From assembly GCA_945906305.1 (NCBI GenBank), contig CAMDQT010000008.1:1-64000 (forward strand): a DNA stretch of 64,000 nt, in the 5' to 3' direction. The notes beneath the pieces were generated by a model, which was not told the DNA's origin, did no database searches, and saw nothing but the letters and a program-made list of their open reading frames with translations. Position 1 is the stretch's first letter. Every line of letters begins with the position of its first letter. Positions 9,371 to 18,077 of this stretch are shown here, piece after piece. This DNA comes from Ferrithrix thermotolerans DSM 19514 (GTDB taxonomy: Bacteria; Actinomycetota; Acidimicrobiia; Acidimicrobiales; CAIXPF01). The position numbers and the translations under genes are program-made.

Positions 9371-10153
9371 CTAGAGATGCCCGGAGCGCCGACCGCCGGT
9401 GGTGGACCACTGCCCGGTACCGCAGGTGACCCCGCCATCCACGGGAATCTCGACGCCGGTGATGAACGAGGCCTCACCTGACGCGAGGAAGGCGATGACG
9501 TTGGCGATCTCGGACGGCTCGGCAAAACGCTGCAGGGGGATGCGGGCCTGCATGGCGCCGTGCATGGGCCCCCCGGCGATGTTGGCGGTCATGGCGGTGT
9601 TGACCGGCCCTGGGCACACCGCGTTGATGCGCAGGCCGAGATGGCCGATGTCCAGCGCCACCGAGCGGACCAGGTTGACCACGGCAGCCTTGGAGGCGTT
9701 GTAGGCCCACAGCCCCGAATCGCCAAAGAGGCCCGAAACCGAGCCGGTCACCACCAGGGCACCCCCCGGCCGTTTTTGAAGTTCGGGCAGTGCGGCTCGG
9801 ATGCCCAGCGCAACCGCCCGCACGTTGATATCCATGGTGCGGTCGAAATCCTCCAACGAGCCGCGCAGGATGGTGCCTTGCACCACGATGCCGGCATTGA
9901 GGGCAACCGCATCGAGTCCGCCGAAGCGTGACACCGCGAGCTGCACCATCTCGGCGTTGACCGCGGGGTCGGTCAGGTCGCCAGCGAGCGCGGCGATGCG
10001 CTCCGAGCCTGCGGTCCACGCCAGCGCCTCCCGGTTGACGTCCACCGCGACGACACCGCGCGCGCCTTCGGCGAGAAACTTCTCGACCGTGGCCCGGCCA
10101 ATGCCTGCCGCAGCACCCGTGACGATCGCCACCCGATCATCGTGGCGGCTCAC
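9371..10153 (-). CDS. SDR-family NAD(P)-dependent oxidoreductase
   Basis: This classical short-chain dehydrogenase of about 260 residues has the cofactor loop TGAAAGIGRA near the N-terminus and an NAG motif in ALNAGIVVQG. The catalytic serine lies in VTGSVSGLFG and the YxxxK pair in YNASKAAVVNLVRS. The end VEIPVDGGVTCGTGQW is the normal C-terminal signature. It probably oxidises or reduces a hydroxyacyl intermediate. I prefer the GTG at 10153, which overlaps the upstream LLM stop by four bases. An ATG at 10180 would add nine residues and lie inside the preceding gene. Confidence 0.9.
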   Translation of the reverse strand: MSRHDDRVAIVTGAAAGIGRATVEKFLAEGARGVVAVDVNREALAWTAGSERIAALAGDLTDPAVNAEMVQLAVSRFGGLDAVALNAGIVVQGTILRGSLEDFDRTMDINVRAVALGIRAALPELQKRPGGALVVTGSVSGLFGDSGLWAYNASKAAVVNLVRSVALDIGHLGLRINAVCPGPVNTAMTANIAGGPMHGAMQARIPLQRFAEPSEIANVIAFLASGEASFITGVEIPVDGGVTCGTGQWSTTGGRRSGHL

Positions 10154-11037
10154 AACAGCGCCTCGGCCAGCCTCCGCCATTGCGCCACCGGCGGCACGGT
10201 GCGGTCCTCGACGAGGTGCTGGAGGCAGACATGGTCGGCACCGGCATCGAGGTGGGCTTGGACTCGGGCCGCGATGGCTGCTTCGTCCCCCCAGACCACG
10301 ATGGCGTCCACCAGGCGGTCAGTGGGGCCGGCGAGGTCCTCGGCGGTGAAGCCGAGACGCACCAGGTTGTTGGTGTAGTTGGGCAACCTCAGGTAGCGGG
10401 CCATGTCCGCTCGTGCAAGGTCGCGGGCGCGCCCGGGGTCGGTGTCGAGGATGACCATCTGCTCCACGGCCAACAGCGGCTCGGGGCCGAGTGCCTCGCG
10501 GGCGATCGCGGTGTGCTCGGGTGGCACGAAGTAGGGGTGGGCCCCCTGAGTCGCCGTCCGGGCCAGCTCGAGCATCTTGGGGCCGAGGGCGGCTATGACG
10601 ACCGGTGGATCCGCGGCGGGGCCGAGGGCGGTGAACGGTGCCTCGGCCATGTCGGCGAGGTACTGCTTCATCATGGAATACGGCTTGGTATAGGCCGTCT
10701 TGCGGACCGATTCGATCATGGGCTGGTGGCTCACCCCGAGACCGAGCAGGAAGCGATTGTCGTAAGCCTCGGCCAGGGTGCGCTGGGCGTTGATCATGGT
10801 GACGGGATGGCGGGCATGGATTTGGGCGATTCCGGTAGCGACCTTGAGGCGGGTCGTGGCACCGAGCAGCACCGCCGAGGAGACCATGGCGTCGCGTCCG
10901 GTCGATTCGGGTAGCCACAGCGACGGCCAACCCATCTCTTCGATCTCCGCCGCTAGCTCGCGCACCCGGCCTGATGGCTGCTGGTCGAGCACGCCTTGCC
11001 AGATTCCGATCCGCCCGATGTCCACAGAGGTCTGCAT
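10150..11037 (-). CDS. LLM-class F420-dependent oxidoreductase (TIGR03620-like)
   Basis: The product of 295 residues is a luciferase-like barrel protein. IGIWQGVLDQQPSGRVRELA, WPSLWLPESTGRDAMVSS and ATGIAQIHARHPVTMINAQ followed by NRFLLGLGVSHQPMIE fit the TIGR03620 F420-dependent type. The open frame extends to 11508, but translation before the ATG at 11037 looks non-coding and overlaps the flavodoxin-like gene. It is translationally coupled to the SDR gene by GTGA. Within the operon it is a likely redox step, perhaps fed by the flavin/F420 partner gene upstream. Confidence 0.88.
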   Translation of the reverse strand: MQTSVDIGRIGIWQGVLDQQPSGRVRELAAEIEEMGWPSLWLPESTGRDAMVSSAVLLGATTRLKVATGIAQIHARHPVTMINAQRTLAEAYDNRFLLGLGVSHQPMIESVRKTAYTKPYSMMKQYLADMAEAPFTALGPAADPPVVIAALGPKMLELARTATQGAHPYFVPPEHTAIAREALGPEPLLAVEQMVILDTDPGRARDLARADMARYLRLPNYTNNLVRLGFTAEDLAGPTDRLVDAIVVWGDEAAIAARVQAHLDAGADHVCLQHLVEDRTVPPVAQWRRLAEALL

Positions 11038-11119
11038 GGCGGCGACGGTAGCCGCTGAGGGTCGACCCGGTACAGGTTCCCTGGTCAGGTCGGGAGCGGC
11101 GTCGATTCGGGGCGTGTTC

Positions 11120-11581
11120 TCAACCAGCCACGATGTGTGCCCCAACCGTGGCACCGAGGTTCCAGCAGGCGTCGAGTGCGCCTCGGTCGGGTTGACCGAG
11201 GACCGAGACCGTCGCCGTGCACTGCCGCCAACGAAGTCCGGTGATGATCTTGGTGATGTCGTTGATAGCGCCGGCCGTGTCGTTGTTGCCGTGCACGTAC
11301 AGACCGAAGGGCCGGCCAGCGGTGATATCGAGGCAGGGGTAATACACGGTGTCAAAAAAGTGCTTGAGCGCCCCGGCCATGGACCCGAGATTGGCCGGGG
11401 TGCCCAGGATGTATCCGTCCGCGGCGAGGGCATCGCTCGGCGTTGCGCCGAGGGCTGGCCTGCTGCACACCTCGAGTCCGGCCCCGCTGAGCTGCGGGTC
11501 GCCTGCACCGGACAGGACAGCCTCGAAGAGGCTGTGCAACGCCGGGGACGCGGTGTGGTGCACGATGAGCAAACGGGCCAT
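11120..11581 (-). CDS. Flavodoxin/NAD(P)H-dependent FMN reductase-like protein
   Basis: The 153-residue product begins MARLLIVHHTASPALHSLFE, a flavodoxin phosphate loop with relaxed Ser/Thr content. The second FMN loop is YILGTPANLGSMAGALKHFFD and the third strand region is GLYVHGNNDT. This pattern is typical of the WrbA/FMN-reductase superfamily in short form. It probably binds FMN and handles electrons. The ATG overlaps the stop of the upstream SCO6745-like gene (ATGA at 11581), and an LLM oxidoreductase follows, so it may be that enzyme's redox partner. Confidence 0.8.
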   Translation of the reverse strand: MARLLIVHHTASPALHSLFEAVLSGAGDPQLSGAGLEVCSRPALGATPSDALAADGYILGTPANLGSMAGALKHFFDTVYYPCLDITAGRPFGLYVHGNNDTAGAINDITKIITGLRWRQCTATVSVLGQPDRGALDACWNLGATVGAHIVAG

Positions 11582-12498
11582 CAGCCGGCGTCTCGCTTGC
11601 GTAGATCGGCCGGGAAGCTGCCCGCGTCAATACAGGCGACGCTGCACCGTTCGAGCGCCTCGAGCGTGTCAGCCAGAGCATCGCCGAGGGCTTCGATCAT
11701 GCTGGCCTGCGCCACATCGGTGGCCGCTTCGAGTTGGTCGCGTCGGGTCCGGCCTAATTCGCTCAGCTCGTCGCCATCGAGCAGACCGTCTCGCCGCAGT
11801 CCTTCGAGAGCGGTGTTGGTGCGCGCCGGTGACCAACGGCGACTGGCGCTGTAGCCGCCGAGGGGATAGCCCACCCACAGCTCCGTCAGGATGTTCATCG
11901 AAACCGGGTCGAGGCCCTCGGCGACGAAGACGGCGACGTGGCTGTCGCCGCGGTGCTCGCGCAATGCATGGCACGATCGCCACAGGGCCCCGAGGGGATC
12001 GGTGGGGCGCTCCAAGGCTCGAACGCCACAGAACAGCGGCCGTCCCGTCCCGTCCGCCGCATCGACCGCGGCGCCAAGCCGGGCGGCGAGATCGGCGAGT
12101 TCGGCTGGGTCGAGGACGGGGTCGAGGACGTGGTGCAGCGACGCGATGGTGGCCCGGTCTACGGTGGCGAGCAACTCGGTACGGCCGATGGCGGACTGTC
12201 CGGCGCGGACCGCGGCGGCGACTGATTGAGGCTCGAACACCGCGAACGCGGCGGCGGCGACGGCGGGATCGACGTCGCCGAGTACGGCGGCCCGGCCCCA
12301 GGCGTACAGGGCGAAGAACGCGAGCCCGGTGCTGGCCAAGGCGTGATGGACCTCGGCGGACCAGACATGGTGCATGGCGATCGGTTCGATTGCGTCGCGC
12401 AAGCTTCGGGCGGGGGAGCGATGATCCTCCCCGACGACCGACGCGACGCGATCCCCGGTGACACTGAACTGGGCGACCTGTACCGCGGCGTCCTGCAT
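11581..12498 (-). CDS. SCO6745-family helix-turn-helix-like protein
   Basis: The protein of 305 residues resembles the actinobacterial SCO6745 family, with SLRDAIEPIAMHHVWSAEVHHALASTGL, a GRAAVLGDV loop and a C-terminal winged-helix-like segment PARTNTALEGLRRDGLLDGDELSELGRTRRDQLE. Members carry an HTH-like fold but their biochemical role is not established. It is the first gene of the minus-strand catabolic operon, so a regulatory role is possible. The ATG at 12498 is favoured over an upstream start because it gives the family's usual beginning. It is divergent from the SRPBCC gene. Confidence 0.75.
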   Translation of the reverse strand: MQDAAVQVAQFSVTGDRVASVVGEDHRSPARSLRDAIEPIAMHHVWSAEVHHALASTGLAFFALYAWGRAAVLGDVDPAVAAAAFAVFEPQSVAAAVRAGQSAIGRTELLATVDRATIASLHHVLDPVLDPAELADLAARLGAAVDAADGTGRPLFCGVRALERPTDPLGALWRSCHALREHRGDSHVAVFVAEGLDPVSMNILTELWVGYPLGGYSASRRWSPARTNTALEGLRRDGLLDGDELSELGRTRRDQLEAATDVAQASMIEALGDALADTLEALERCSVACIDAGSFPADLRKRDAG

Positions 12499-12591
12499 GG
12501 TGGGCAATCTAGGCGTGGCTTGCGCCACTCCCAAGACGCTACCGTGCCCGCAGGCGGCCCCCGGGGGGCCTGTCGATCAGGGGAGTAACCG

Positions 12592-13047
12592 ATGAGTGCG
12601 GAGACCGTGTCGTTCCAACGCAGCCACGACATTTTCATCGAGGCACCACCGGAGGCGGTGCTTGACTACGTGTCGAACCCCCAATCCTGGCCACAGTGGA
12701 TGCCCGCCACCCATCACATCGACAGTCCCGACCGCGCCATGCGCGCCGGCGAGCAGTTTTTCGAGAAGTGGCACACCCGCCAAGGGGAGGTCGCGCTGGA
12801 CTGGAACGTGGCGGACCGCGTCGACGGTCGCCGCTGGGAAGCGCGCACTTCGACCCCGTTCACCGGGCCGATCGTGGCGGTCTATGAGGTCCAACCGGAA
12901 GGCACGGGCTGTCGCTACACCCGCCGGATCATCAACCCCGAACGTCCCAAGGCTCCAACGGCAGAGATGGTGGCCCGCATGGACGATGAAGCGGCCGTCT
13001 GCCTTGCCAACATCAAGCGCAACGTCGAGGCTGCCTCGCACGGCTGA
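12592..13047 (+). CDS. SRPBCC (START/polyketide cyclase-like) family protein
   Basis: This 151-residue protein has the helix-grip pattern of the SRPBCC superfamily: SHDIFIEAPPEAVLDYVSNPQSWPQWMP at the start, TPFTGPIVAVYEVQPEGTGCRYTRRI in the sheet and a terminal helix. These proteins bind hydrophobic ligands in a deep cavity, and some are cyclases or lipid carriers. AGGGGAG lies seven bases before the ATG. It is divergent from the seven-gene operon and may share its substrate, but I cannot assign a ligand. Confidence 0.85.
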   Translation: MSAETVSFQRSHDIFIEAPPEAVLDYVSNPQSWPQWMPATHHIDSPDRAMRAGEQFFEKWHTRQGEVALDWNVADRVDGRRWEARTSTPFTGPIVAVYEVQPEGTGCRYTRRIINPERPKAPTAEMVARMDDEAAVCLANIKRNVEAASHG

Positions 13048-13092
13048 GGGCGCCATCGCGGTGCGAAGCCCTTGACACAACCGGGGGCCGGC

Positions 13093-13872
13093 TCAGAACG
13101 TGAAGCGCAGGTTGCGTGCCAACTGCTCCGCCACGCTGAGGTCGCCGGCGAAGCTCACCTTGCCCGCGGCGATCGGTACCTCGGGGTCGATACGGCCGCA
13201 GGCGAGCAACATGAAGGTGAGCAGGTCGGTACTGACCGTGGCCGTCGGATCGTCGAGCCGATCGACACCACGGGCTCGACCATCGACGGTGGCGCACAGC
13301 TCGCCGCCCACGGGCCCACTGAGCACGATCTTTATGCGCTGGCCCTCGGGGATGGAGGCGCGCTTGCCCACGATGTAACCGAGGCTTAGTCGCACCTCGT
13401 CGAGGGACATCGCGGCAGCACCCCCATCGAGATGGCCCTCCAGACCGAGTGGGACCCGGATGTCTTGCTCGTGCACCCAAAAGTCGAACGTGCGCACCGC
13501 CATGAAACGCCCGTAGGTCTGCACCCCTACTGGCGTCCACGACGTGGCCTCGAAATCGGCGTCGGCCATCGCGCTGAGTTCTGCCTGGCGACCTTGCACG
13601 ATGGCGTTCATGTCGGCGAGCAGCTCGGCCCCGCTGCGGCCTCGTGCCTCGGCCATGTAGGCGCCGATCTGGTCGAAGGGCGGCGGGTTCTCGGCCGAAG
13701 GGACCCAACCCGACAAGGCCCGTTCGATGCCGCTGAGGTGCGCGGCGACGTCTTTGACCGACCAGCCGGGGCAGAGCGAGGCGCTGTTCCACTCCGCTTC
13801 GCTGAGTTCGGCCCCCAGCGCAGTAAAGGTCCTGAAGCAGTGCAGCAGGTTCGTAACGGCAGCGATGGTCAT
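13093..13872 (-). CDS. Maleylpyruvate isomerase family mycothiol-dependent enzyme
   Basis: The 259-residue product begins with a DinB-like four-helix bundle. CPGWSVKDVAAHLSGIERALSGWVP contains the first metal-binding histidine. RFMAVRTFDFWVHEQDIRVPLG contains the further His/Glu/Asp ligands typical of MDMPI proteins. The second half, about residues 165-259, resembles the SCP2-like MDMPI C-terminal domain. Family enzymes use mycothiol with a divalent metal for isomerisation or conjugation. The ATG at 13872 has GAAAGGAT upstream. It points toward an actinobacterial, mycothiol-producing host. Confidence 0.85.
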   Translation of the reverse strand: MTIAAVTNLLHCFRTFTALGAELSEAEWNSASLCPGWSVKDVAAHLSGIERALSGWVPSAENPPPFDQIGAYMAEARGRSGAELLADMNAIVQGRQAELSAMADADFEATSWTPVGVQTYGRFMAVRTFDFWVHEQDIRVPLGLEGHLDGGAAAMSLDEVRLSLGYIVGKRASIPEGQRIKIVLSGPVGGELCATVDGRARGVDRLDDPTATVSTDLLTFMLLACGRIDPEVPIAAGKVSFAGDLSVAEQLARNLRFTF

Positions 13873-13922
13873 CGTGGATCCTTTCGGCGGGCCGGCGTCA
13901 AGCTAGCCCGGCTGGGGGAGGC

Positions 13923-14672
13923 TCAGCGGCCTTGCCAGTTGGGGCTGCGCTTGTCAAAGAAGGCAGTACGGCCCTCTTTGAAATCCTCGGTGCCACGCAC
14001 TACGCCGGTGGCCGTCGTGGTCGCCGTCCAACCAGACTCGTCGGTAAGGGTGGTGACCTGCTCCAACGCCCAGAGGCTTTGGCGAACGGAGACCGGGGCG
14101 TTCACGCAGATCCGCTCGGCCAGCGCCAGGGCCTGCTCAAGGGCGTCACCTGGCTCGGTCAGCCGATTGACCAGGCCGAGTTCGTACGCCCGCTGGGGTA
14201 AGAGCTGATCGCCGGTGAGCAGCATCTCCTTGGCGATGTTGAGCGGCAGAGCTCGAGCCGAGCGGAACAGCCCGCCGCAGGTGGGCAGGATCCCCCGCGC
14301 TACTTCGGGCAGGCCGAAGCGGGCGGTCGCTGACGCCACCACGAGGTCGCAGGCCAGCACGATCTCCATGCCACCGCCGAGGGCGTAGCCTTCTACCGCC
14401 GCGATCAGCGGTTTCCAACGCACCCGGCGGATGACGCCGTATTCGCCTCCACGCTCGGTGGCCGGGCTCGATGCTTGCTTGAGGTCGGTGCCAGCGGAGA
14501 ACACCGTCGGGGTTCCAGTGAGGATGCCGACCCACAACTCCGGATCGTCCTCGAGGGTGTTCAGCGCCGCCTCGATGCCATCGGCGAGTTCGCGATCGAT
14601 GGCGTTGCGCTTTTCTTCGCGGTGCAGCGAGACGACTAGCACCCGTCCCCGCCGTTCGGTCTCCACTCCCAT
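13923..14672 (-). CDS. Enoyl-CoA hydratase/isomerase family protein
   Basis: This 249-residue crotonase has the first oxyanion loop TPTVFSAGTDLKQASSP and the second at EGYALGGGMEIVLACDLVVA. Both acidic positions of classical hydratases are occupied: the glutamate of GGGMEI and that of FGLPEVARGI. Hydration of an enoyl-CoA is therefore plausible. The C-terminal SPNWQGR ending is typical. Start ATG 14672 follows AGGGAGCAGG. The open frame to 14789 adds a non-conserved stretch that I reject. It sits alone between the MDMPI gene and the tRNA. Confidence 0.9.
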   Translation of the reverse strand: MGVETERRGRVLVVSLHREEKRNAIDRELADGIEAALNTLEDDPELWVGILTGTPTVFSAGTDLKQASSPATERGGEYGVIRRVRWKPLIAAVEGYALGGGMEIVLACDLVVASATARFGLPEVARGILPTCGGLFRSARALPLNIAKEMLLTGDQLLPQRAYELGLVNRLTEPGDALEQALALAERICVNAPVSVRQSLWALEQVTTLTDESGWTATTTATGVVRGTEDFKEGRTAFFDKRSPNWQGR

Positions 14673-14826
14673 GGCCTGCTCCCTCGCCTTGTCGGATCTG
14701 CTGACGAAGCCTGCTGCAGCCGCCCCTTCGCGTGCACATCGGAGCCCCGCGCCATCGAGACCACACGTCCGCTGCCGGGGAGGTTTCACGGTCTCTGCTG
14801 TGCTCGTGCTACCTTCGAGTCCCTTC

Positions 14827-14900
14827 GGGCCGTTAGCTCAGTTGGTTAGAGCGCTTGCATGACACGCAAGAGGTCAGGGGTTCGAATCCCTTACGGCCCA
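14827..14900 (+). tRNA. tRNA-Val (anticodon GAC)
   Basis: The 74-base cloverleaf has the acceptor stem GGGCCGT pairing with ACGGCCC, D stem GCTC/GAGC and anticodon stem CTTGC/GCAAG. The loop is ATGACAC, giving anticodon GAC, and the T loop is TTCGAAT. The discriminator base is A. The genomic sequence continues CCC, so the CCA end is not fully encoded. No integrase or partial tRNA copy is nearby, so there is no sign of use as an attachment site. Confidence 0.97.
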
Positions 14901-14943
14901 CCCGACGGCCTGGTCAGCGTGGTCTGTCCCGCAAGGCCAGTAG

Positions 14944-16101
14944 TTAGGCCGGCACGTTGCGTCGGCCGACACGGGTGCGGGCGATGATCGTCTTCATGAT
15001 CTGTGCCGTGCCGTCGCCGATCTGGAAGCCGAGTACGTCGCGCAGCCGCTGCTCCATGATCCCCCGGTCGTAGCCAGCGTGACCGAACATGAGCAGGCAT
15101 TCGTGGACGGTGTCGTAGGCCACGCGGGGGCCCCACCACTTGACCATCGCCGCTTCGGTGGTGTGGGGCAGGTCGTGGTCCTTGGCCCAGAGCGCTTGGT
15201 AGCACAACATCCGCGCTGCCTCGACTTGGGTGTCGAGCTCGGCAAGCCGGTGCGAGACCCCCTGGAAGGCCGACAGCGGTTGGCCGAACGCTTCTCGCTG
15301 GGTTACATACTGCCAGGTATCGTCGAGGGCGGCGCGGGCCACGGCCAGCACCTGCAACCCGATGAGGGCGCGGGAGAAGTCGAAGCCCTGCATCACTGAG
15401 ACGAAGCCCATCCCCTCCCCGCCGAGCCGATGGTCGATTGGAACGCAGACCTCGTCGAAGAAGATCGAACCGCGGCCTATGGCGCGCTGTCCGTGACAGT
15501 CGAACCGAGACGTGCTGACCCCGGGCAGGTCGAGCGGGACCAGGAACGCGGTGACCCCGCGGGCTCCGGCACCCCCAGTGCGAGCGAAGACCACGGCGGC
15601 CGCGGACTGGTCGGCGGCGGAGATTGATGTTTTCTCGCCGTCGAGCACGTAGTGGTCGCCCGTCAGGGTCGCCTTGAGCACGAGGTTGGCGGCATCGGAA
15701 CCGCCGCGGGGTTCAGTCAAGGCCAGCGCCAGCATGATCTCGCCGGCGGTGAGCCGTTCCAACCACGGGGTCACCACCGCCCGATCGCCGTGCTCAAGCA
15801 GAATCTGGGCGTTCAACGATCCCAACAGGTTGATGTAGGACATCGACAGGTCCGCGGCGGCGATCTGTTCGTGGATGACACCGGCCGCAGTACGGGTGGC
15901 ACCTTGACCACCGACTGATTCAGGTAGCTCGGGGGCGATCAAGCCCAGAGCCCCCATCTCGCGCATCAGCCCCCGGTCCAATGTCCGGGTGCGGTCCCGT
16001 TCCATAAAGCCAGGGGCGATGCGATCGGCCGCAAAACGGCCGGCCATCTCCGCCAGTGCCACAAGGTCTTCGTCGAGAAAAGCGTTGGCTACGACGTGCA
16101 T
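14944..16101 (-). CDS. aliB: Acyl-CoA dehydrogenase, probable cyclohexanecarboxyl-CoA dehydrogenase
   Basis: The 385-residue protein has the full acyl-CoA dehydrogenase layout: FAADRIAPGFMERDRTRTL, ALTEPRGGSDAANLVLKATL for FAD/substrate contact, REAFGQPLSAFQGVSHRLAE and GFQIGDGTAQIMKTIIAR. At the position of the usual catalytic glutamate (YEGT in medium-chain enzymes) this protein has aspartate 363 (IGDGT). That change, plus the BadI-like gene only ten bases upstream, points to the AliB type acting on alicyclic acyl-CoA. Assignment to AliB rather than another acyl-CoA dehydrogenase is inference from context and overall resemblance. Confidence 0.75.
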   Translation of the reverse strand: MHVVANAFLDEDLVALAEMAGRFAADRIAPGFMERDRTRTLDRGLMREMGALGLIAPELPESVGGQGATRTAAGVIHEQIAAADLSMSYINLLGSLNAQILLEHGDRAVVTPWLERLTAGEIMLALALTEPRGGSDAANLVLKATLTGDHYVLDGEKTSISAADQSAAAVVFARTGGAGARGVTAFLVPLDLPGVSTSRFDCHGQRAIGRGSIFFDEVCVPIDHRLGGEGMGFVSVMQGFDFSRALIGLQVLAVARAALDDTWQYVTQREAFGQPLSAFQGVSHRLAELDTQVEAARMLCYQALWAKDHDLPHTTEAAMVKWWGPRVAYDTVHECLLMFGHAGYDRGIMEQRLRDVLGFQIGDGTAQIMKTIIARTRVGRRNVPA

Positions 16102-16111
16102 GGCAGGGTCC

Positions 16112-16894
16112 TTACTTGGCGTACTTTCGGAAGTTGGGGGCGCGTCGCTCCATCAAGGCGTTGACGCCCTCGCGGGATTCTTCGGTGTCGTAGTACAGCT
16201 TGAGGGCGTACAACCCCAGGCCTGCGATCCCCGCCTGGTGGGCCGTGTCCATATTGAACGAGCGCTTGGCGATGGCCAGTGCGGTGGGGGAGCGTTCGCA
16301 CAACTCCTCGGCCCAGCCTTGCACCGTGGCATCGAGTTCGTCGGCGGGCACACAGAGGTTGGCCAGCCCCATCTCGACCGCCTCGGCGCCGCTATAGCGA
16401 CGGCACAGGTACCAGATCTCCCGGGCCTTCTTTTCGCCCACCACGCGAGCTAGGAAGGCGGTGCCGTAGCCGGGATCGACCGAACCCATCTTCGGTCCGA
16501 CCTGGCCGAAGGTGGCCTTGTCGGAGCACACGGTGAGATCGCAGATCGTGGCGAGCACGTTGCCACCCCCGATGGCGTAACCCTGGACACGGGCGATCAC
16601 CGGTTTGGGAACGTCGCGGATGATGCTGTGCAGCGCCTCGATCTGCATGCCGATCGTGCCTCGGCCGTCGTACTGGCCGTCGTGGGAGGACTGGTCGCCG
16701 CCGGTGCAAAACGCCCGGTCACCGGACCCGGCGAACACGATGCAGCCGATCTCGCGGTCATATCCGGCCCGGTTGAAGGCGTCGATCAGTTCGTCACAGG
16801 TTCGGGCCCGGAAGGCATTCATAACCTCCGGACGGTTAATGGTTATCCAGGCCACCTCGTTGCGGACCTTGTAGAGGACGTCTTGGTAGTCCAT
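16112..16894 (-). CDS. badI: BadI-like 2-ketocyclohexanecarboxyl-CoA hydrolase
   Basis: This 260-residue crotonase-fold protein closely follows the BadI pattern of Rhodopseudomonas palustris: FAGSGDRAFCTGGDQSSHD, VPKPVIARVQGYAIGGGNVL and ATFGQVGPKMGSVDPGYGTA, with GEKKAREIWYLCRRYSGAEA. BadI hydrolytically opens the ring of 2-ketocyclohexanecarboxyl-CoA to pimelyl-CoA. The related naphthoate synthase MenB shares many of these motifs, but the extended match and the adjacent alicyclic-type dehydrogenase favour BadI. It heads a two-gene minus-strand operon with aliB. Confidence 0.8.
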   Translation of the reverse strand: MDYQDVLYKVRNEVAWITINRPEVMNAFRARTCDELIDAFNRAGYDREIGCIVFAGSGDRAFCTGGDQSSHDGQYDGRGTIGMQIEALHSIIRDVPKPVIARVQGYAIGGGNVLATICDLTVCSDKATFGQVGPKMGSVDPGYGTAFLARVVGEKKAREIWYLCRRYSGAEAVEMGLANLCVPADELDATVQGWAEELCERSPTALAIAKRSFNMDTAHQAGIAGLGLYALKLYYDTEESREGVNALMERRAPNFRKYAK

Positions 16895-17064
16895 TGTCTG
16901 CCCCTGATTCTGCGCGCCGGGAAACTCTGCTGGTTGCTGAGGCCATGATGGGTAACCAAGCAGAGGTCACCGAAGCGGAGGCGTCAACAGCTTGACGTAG
17001 GGTACGGAGTCATGGGACCACGGACAAGCGCGCCGCTCACCGCGGTGGGAGCGGACCGAGCGCG

Positions 17065-18045
17065 ATGAGCACGATGGTGCGGAGCAGGGCCTATCTCGAC
17101 GGCGCACTGCTCGCGGAAGGGTTTCCCGTCGCCAACGTGGCGGCCTATCTCGATCAACCCGGCGTCGTGGTGTGGATGGACTTCTGCGCTCCCAGCGAGT
17201 CGGACCTGCATGAGATTGCCGATCAGCTCGGCCTGCACGAACTCGCCGTGGAAGACGCGCTGAGTCGGCATCAGCGCCCCAAGATCGACCACTACGACAC
17301 CCATCTGTTCCTTTCCAACCATGTGATGCGGCTGGACCTCGACACCGGTCTGCCGCAGACCTCGGAGATCGACGCGTTCGTCAACAGCCGGTGGTTGGTC
17401 ACCGTTCGCAGGGACGACTCCTTCTCCCTGGACCCGGTGTTGCAGCGCTGGGACCGCTCGGTGCAGCTCACCGTGCACGGCGCGGGGTTTCTGCTCTACG
17501 GCCTTCTCGACGTCATCGTCGACAGCTACTTCGACCTAGTGGGGCACTTCGATGACTACTACGACAGGGTCAGTGAGTCGCTGTTCTCCGACACCCCACT
17601 CAAGGCTTCCGAGCAACGACGTTGGTTCCACATGCGCCGCTCGTTGGTGCGCTTGCACCGCCTCGTGGGGCCCATGCGCGAGGAGGTCAGCGCCCTGATG
17701 CGACGCGAACATCACGCCGTGGATGAGGCGGTCTATCCGTACTTTCAGGACGTGTATGACCACGTGCTGCGGGTGTCAGAATCGACCGAAGCGCTGCGCG
17801 ACCTGGTGAGTACCATTGTGGAGACCAACCTGTCCGTGCGCGACTATCGCCAGAACCAGGTCATGAGGATGGTGACGAGCTGGGCGGCGATCATCGCGGT
17901 GCCGACGCTGATTACCGGCTTCTACGGGATGAATGTGCCCTACCCGGGGAGCGGACAGCCGGCTGGGGTGGCGATGGCGCTGGGCCTGATCGTCGCCCTC
18001 TCCTTGGGGTTGTACGTCGTGTTCCGCCGGCGCGACTGGCTCTGA
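17065..18045 (+). CDS. corA: CorA-type divalent-metal transporter
   Basis: The 326-residue product is a CorA channel subunit, a homopentameric Mg2+/Co2+ transporter. The N-terminal cytoplasmic alpha/beta domain runs to about residue 170, followed by a long charged stalk helix with YPYFQDVYDHVLRVSESTEALRDL. Two C-terminal membrane helices follow (about 270-290 and 300-318). The selectivity motif YGMN falls between them at FYGMNVPYPGS. The ATG has GGGAGCGGA upstream. It is divergent from badI and unlinked in function. Confidence 0.95.
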   Translation: MSTMVRSRAYLDGALLAEGFPVANVAAYLDQPGVVVWMDFCAPSESDLHEIADQLGLHELAVEDALSRHQRPKIDHYDTHLFLSNHVMRLDLDTGLPQTSEIDAFVNSRWLVTVRRDDSFSLDPVLQRWDRSVQLTVHGAGFLLYGLLDVIVDSYFDLVGHFDDYYDRVSESLFSDTPLKASEQRRWFHMRRSLVRLHRLVGPMREEVSALMRREHHAVDEAVYPYFQDVYDHVLRVSESTEALRDLVSTIVETNLSVRDYRQNQVMRMVTSWAAIIAVPTLITGFYGMNVPYPGSGQPAGVAMALGLIVALSLGLYVVFRRRDWL

Positions 18046-18077
18046 GCCGCAGGCGGTGGCGCCATACCGGCCGAACC

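Noticed and set aside
14827-14900. tRNA-Val as an integration site for a genomic island
   Set aside because: No integrase, no repeated tRNA 3' end and no change in gene character on either side.
16112-16894. Naphthoate synthase (MenB) assignment for the BadI-like crotonase
   Set aside because: MenB shares the GPKxGSxD-type region, but no menaquinone genes are adjacent. The neighbouring alicyclic-type dehydrogenase and the longer sequence match favour BadI.
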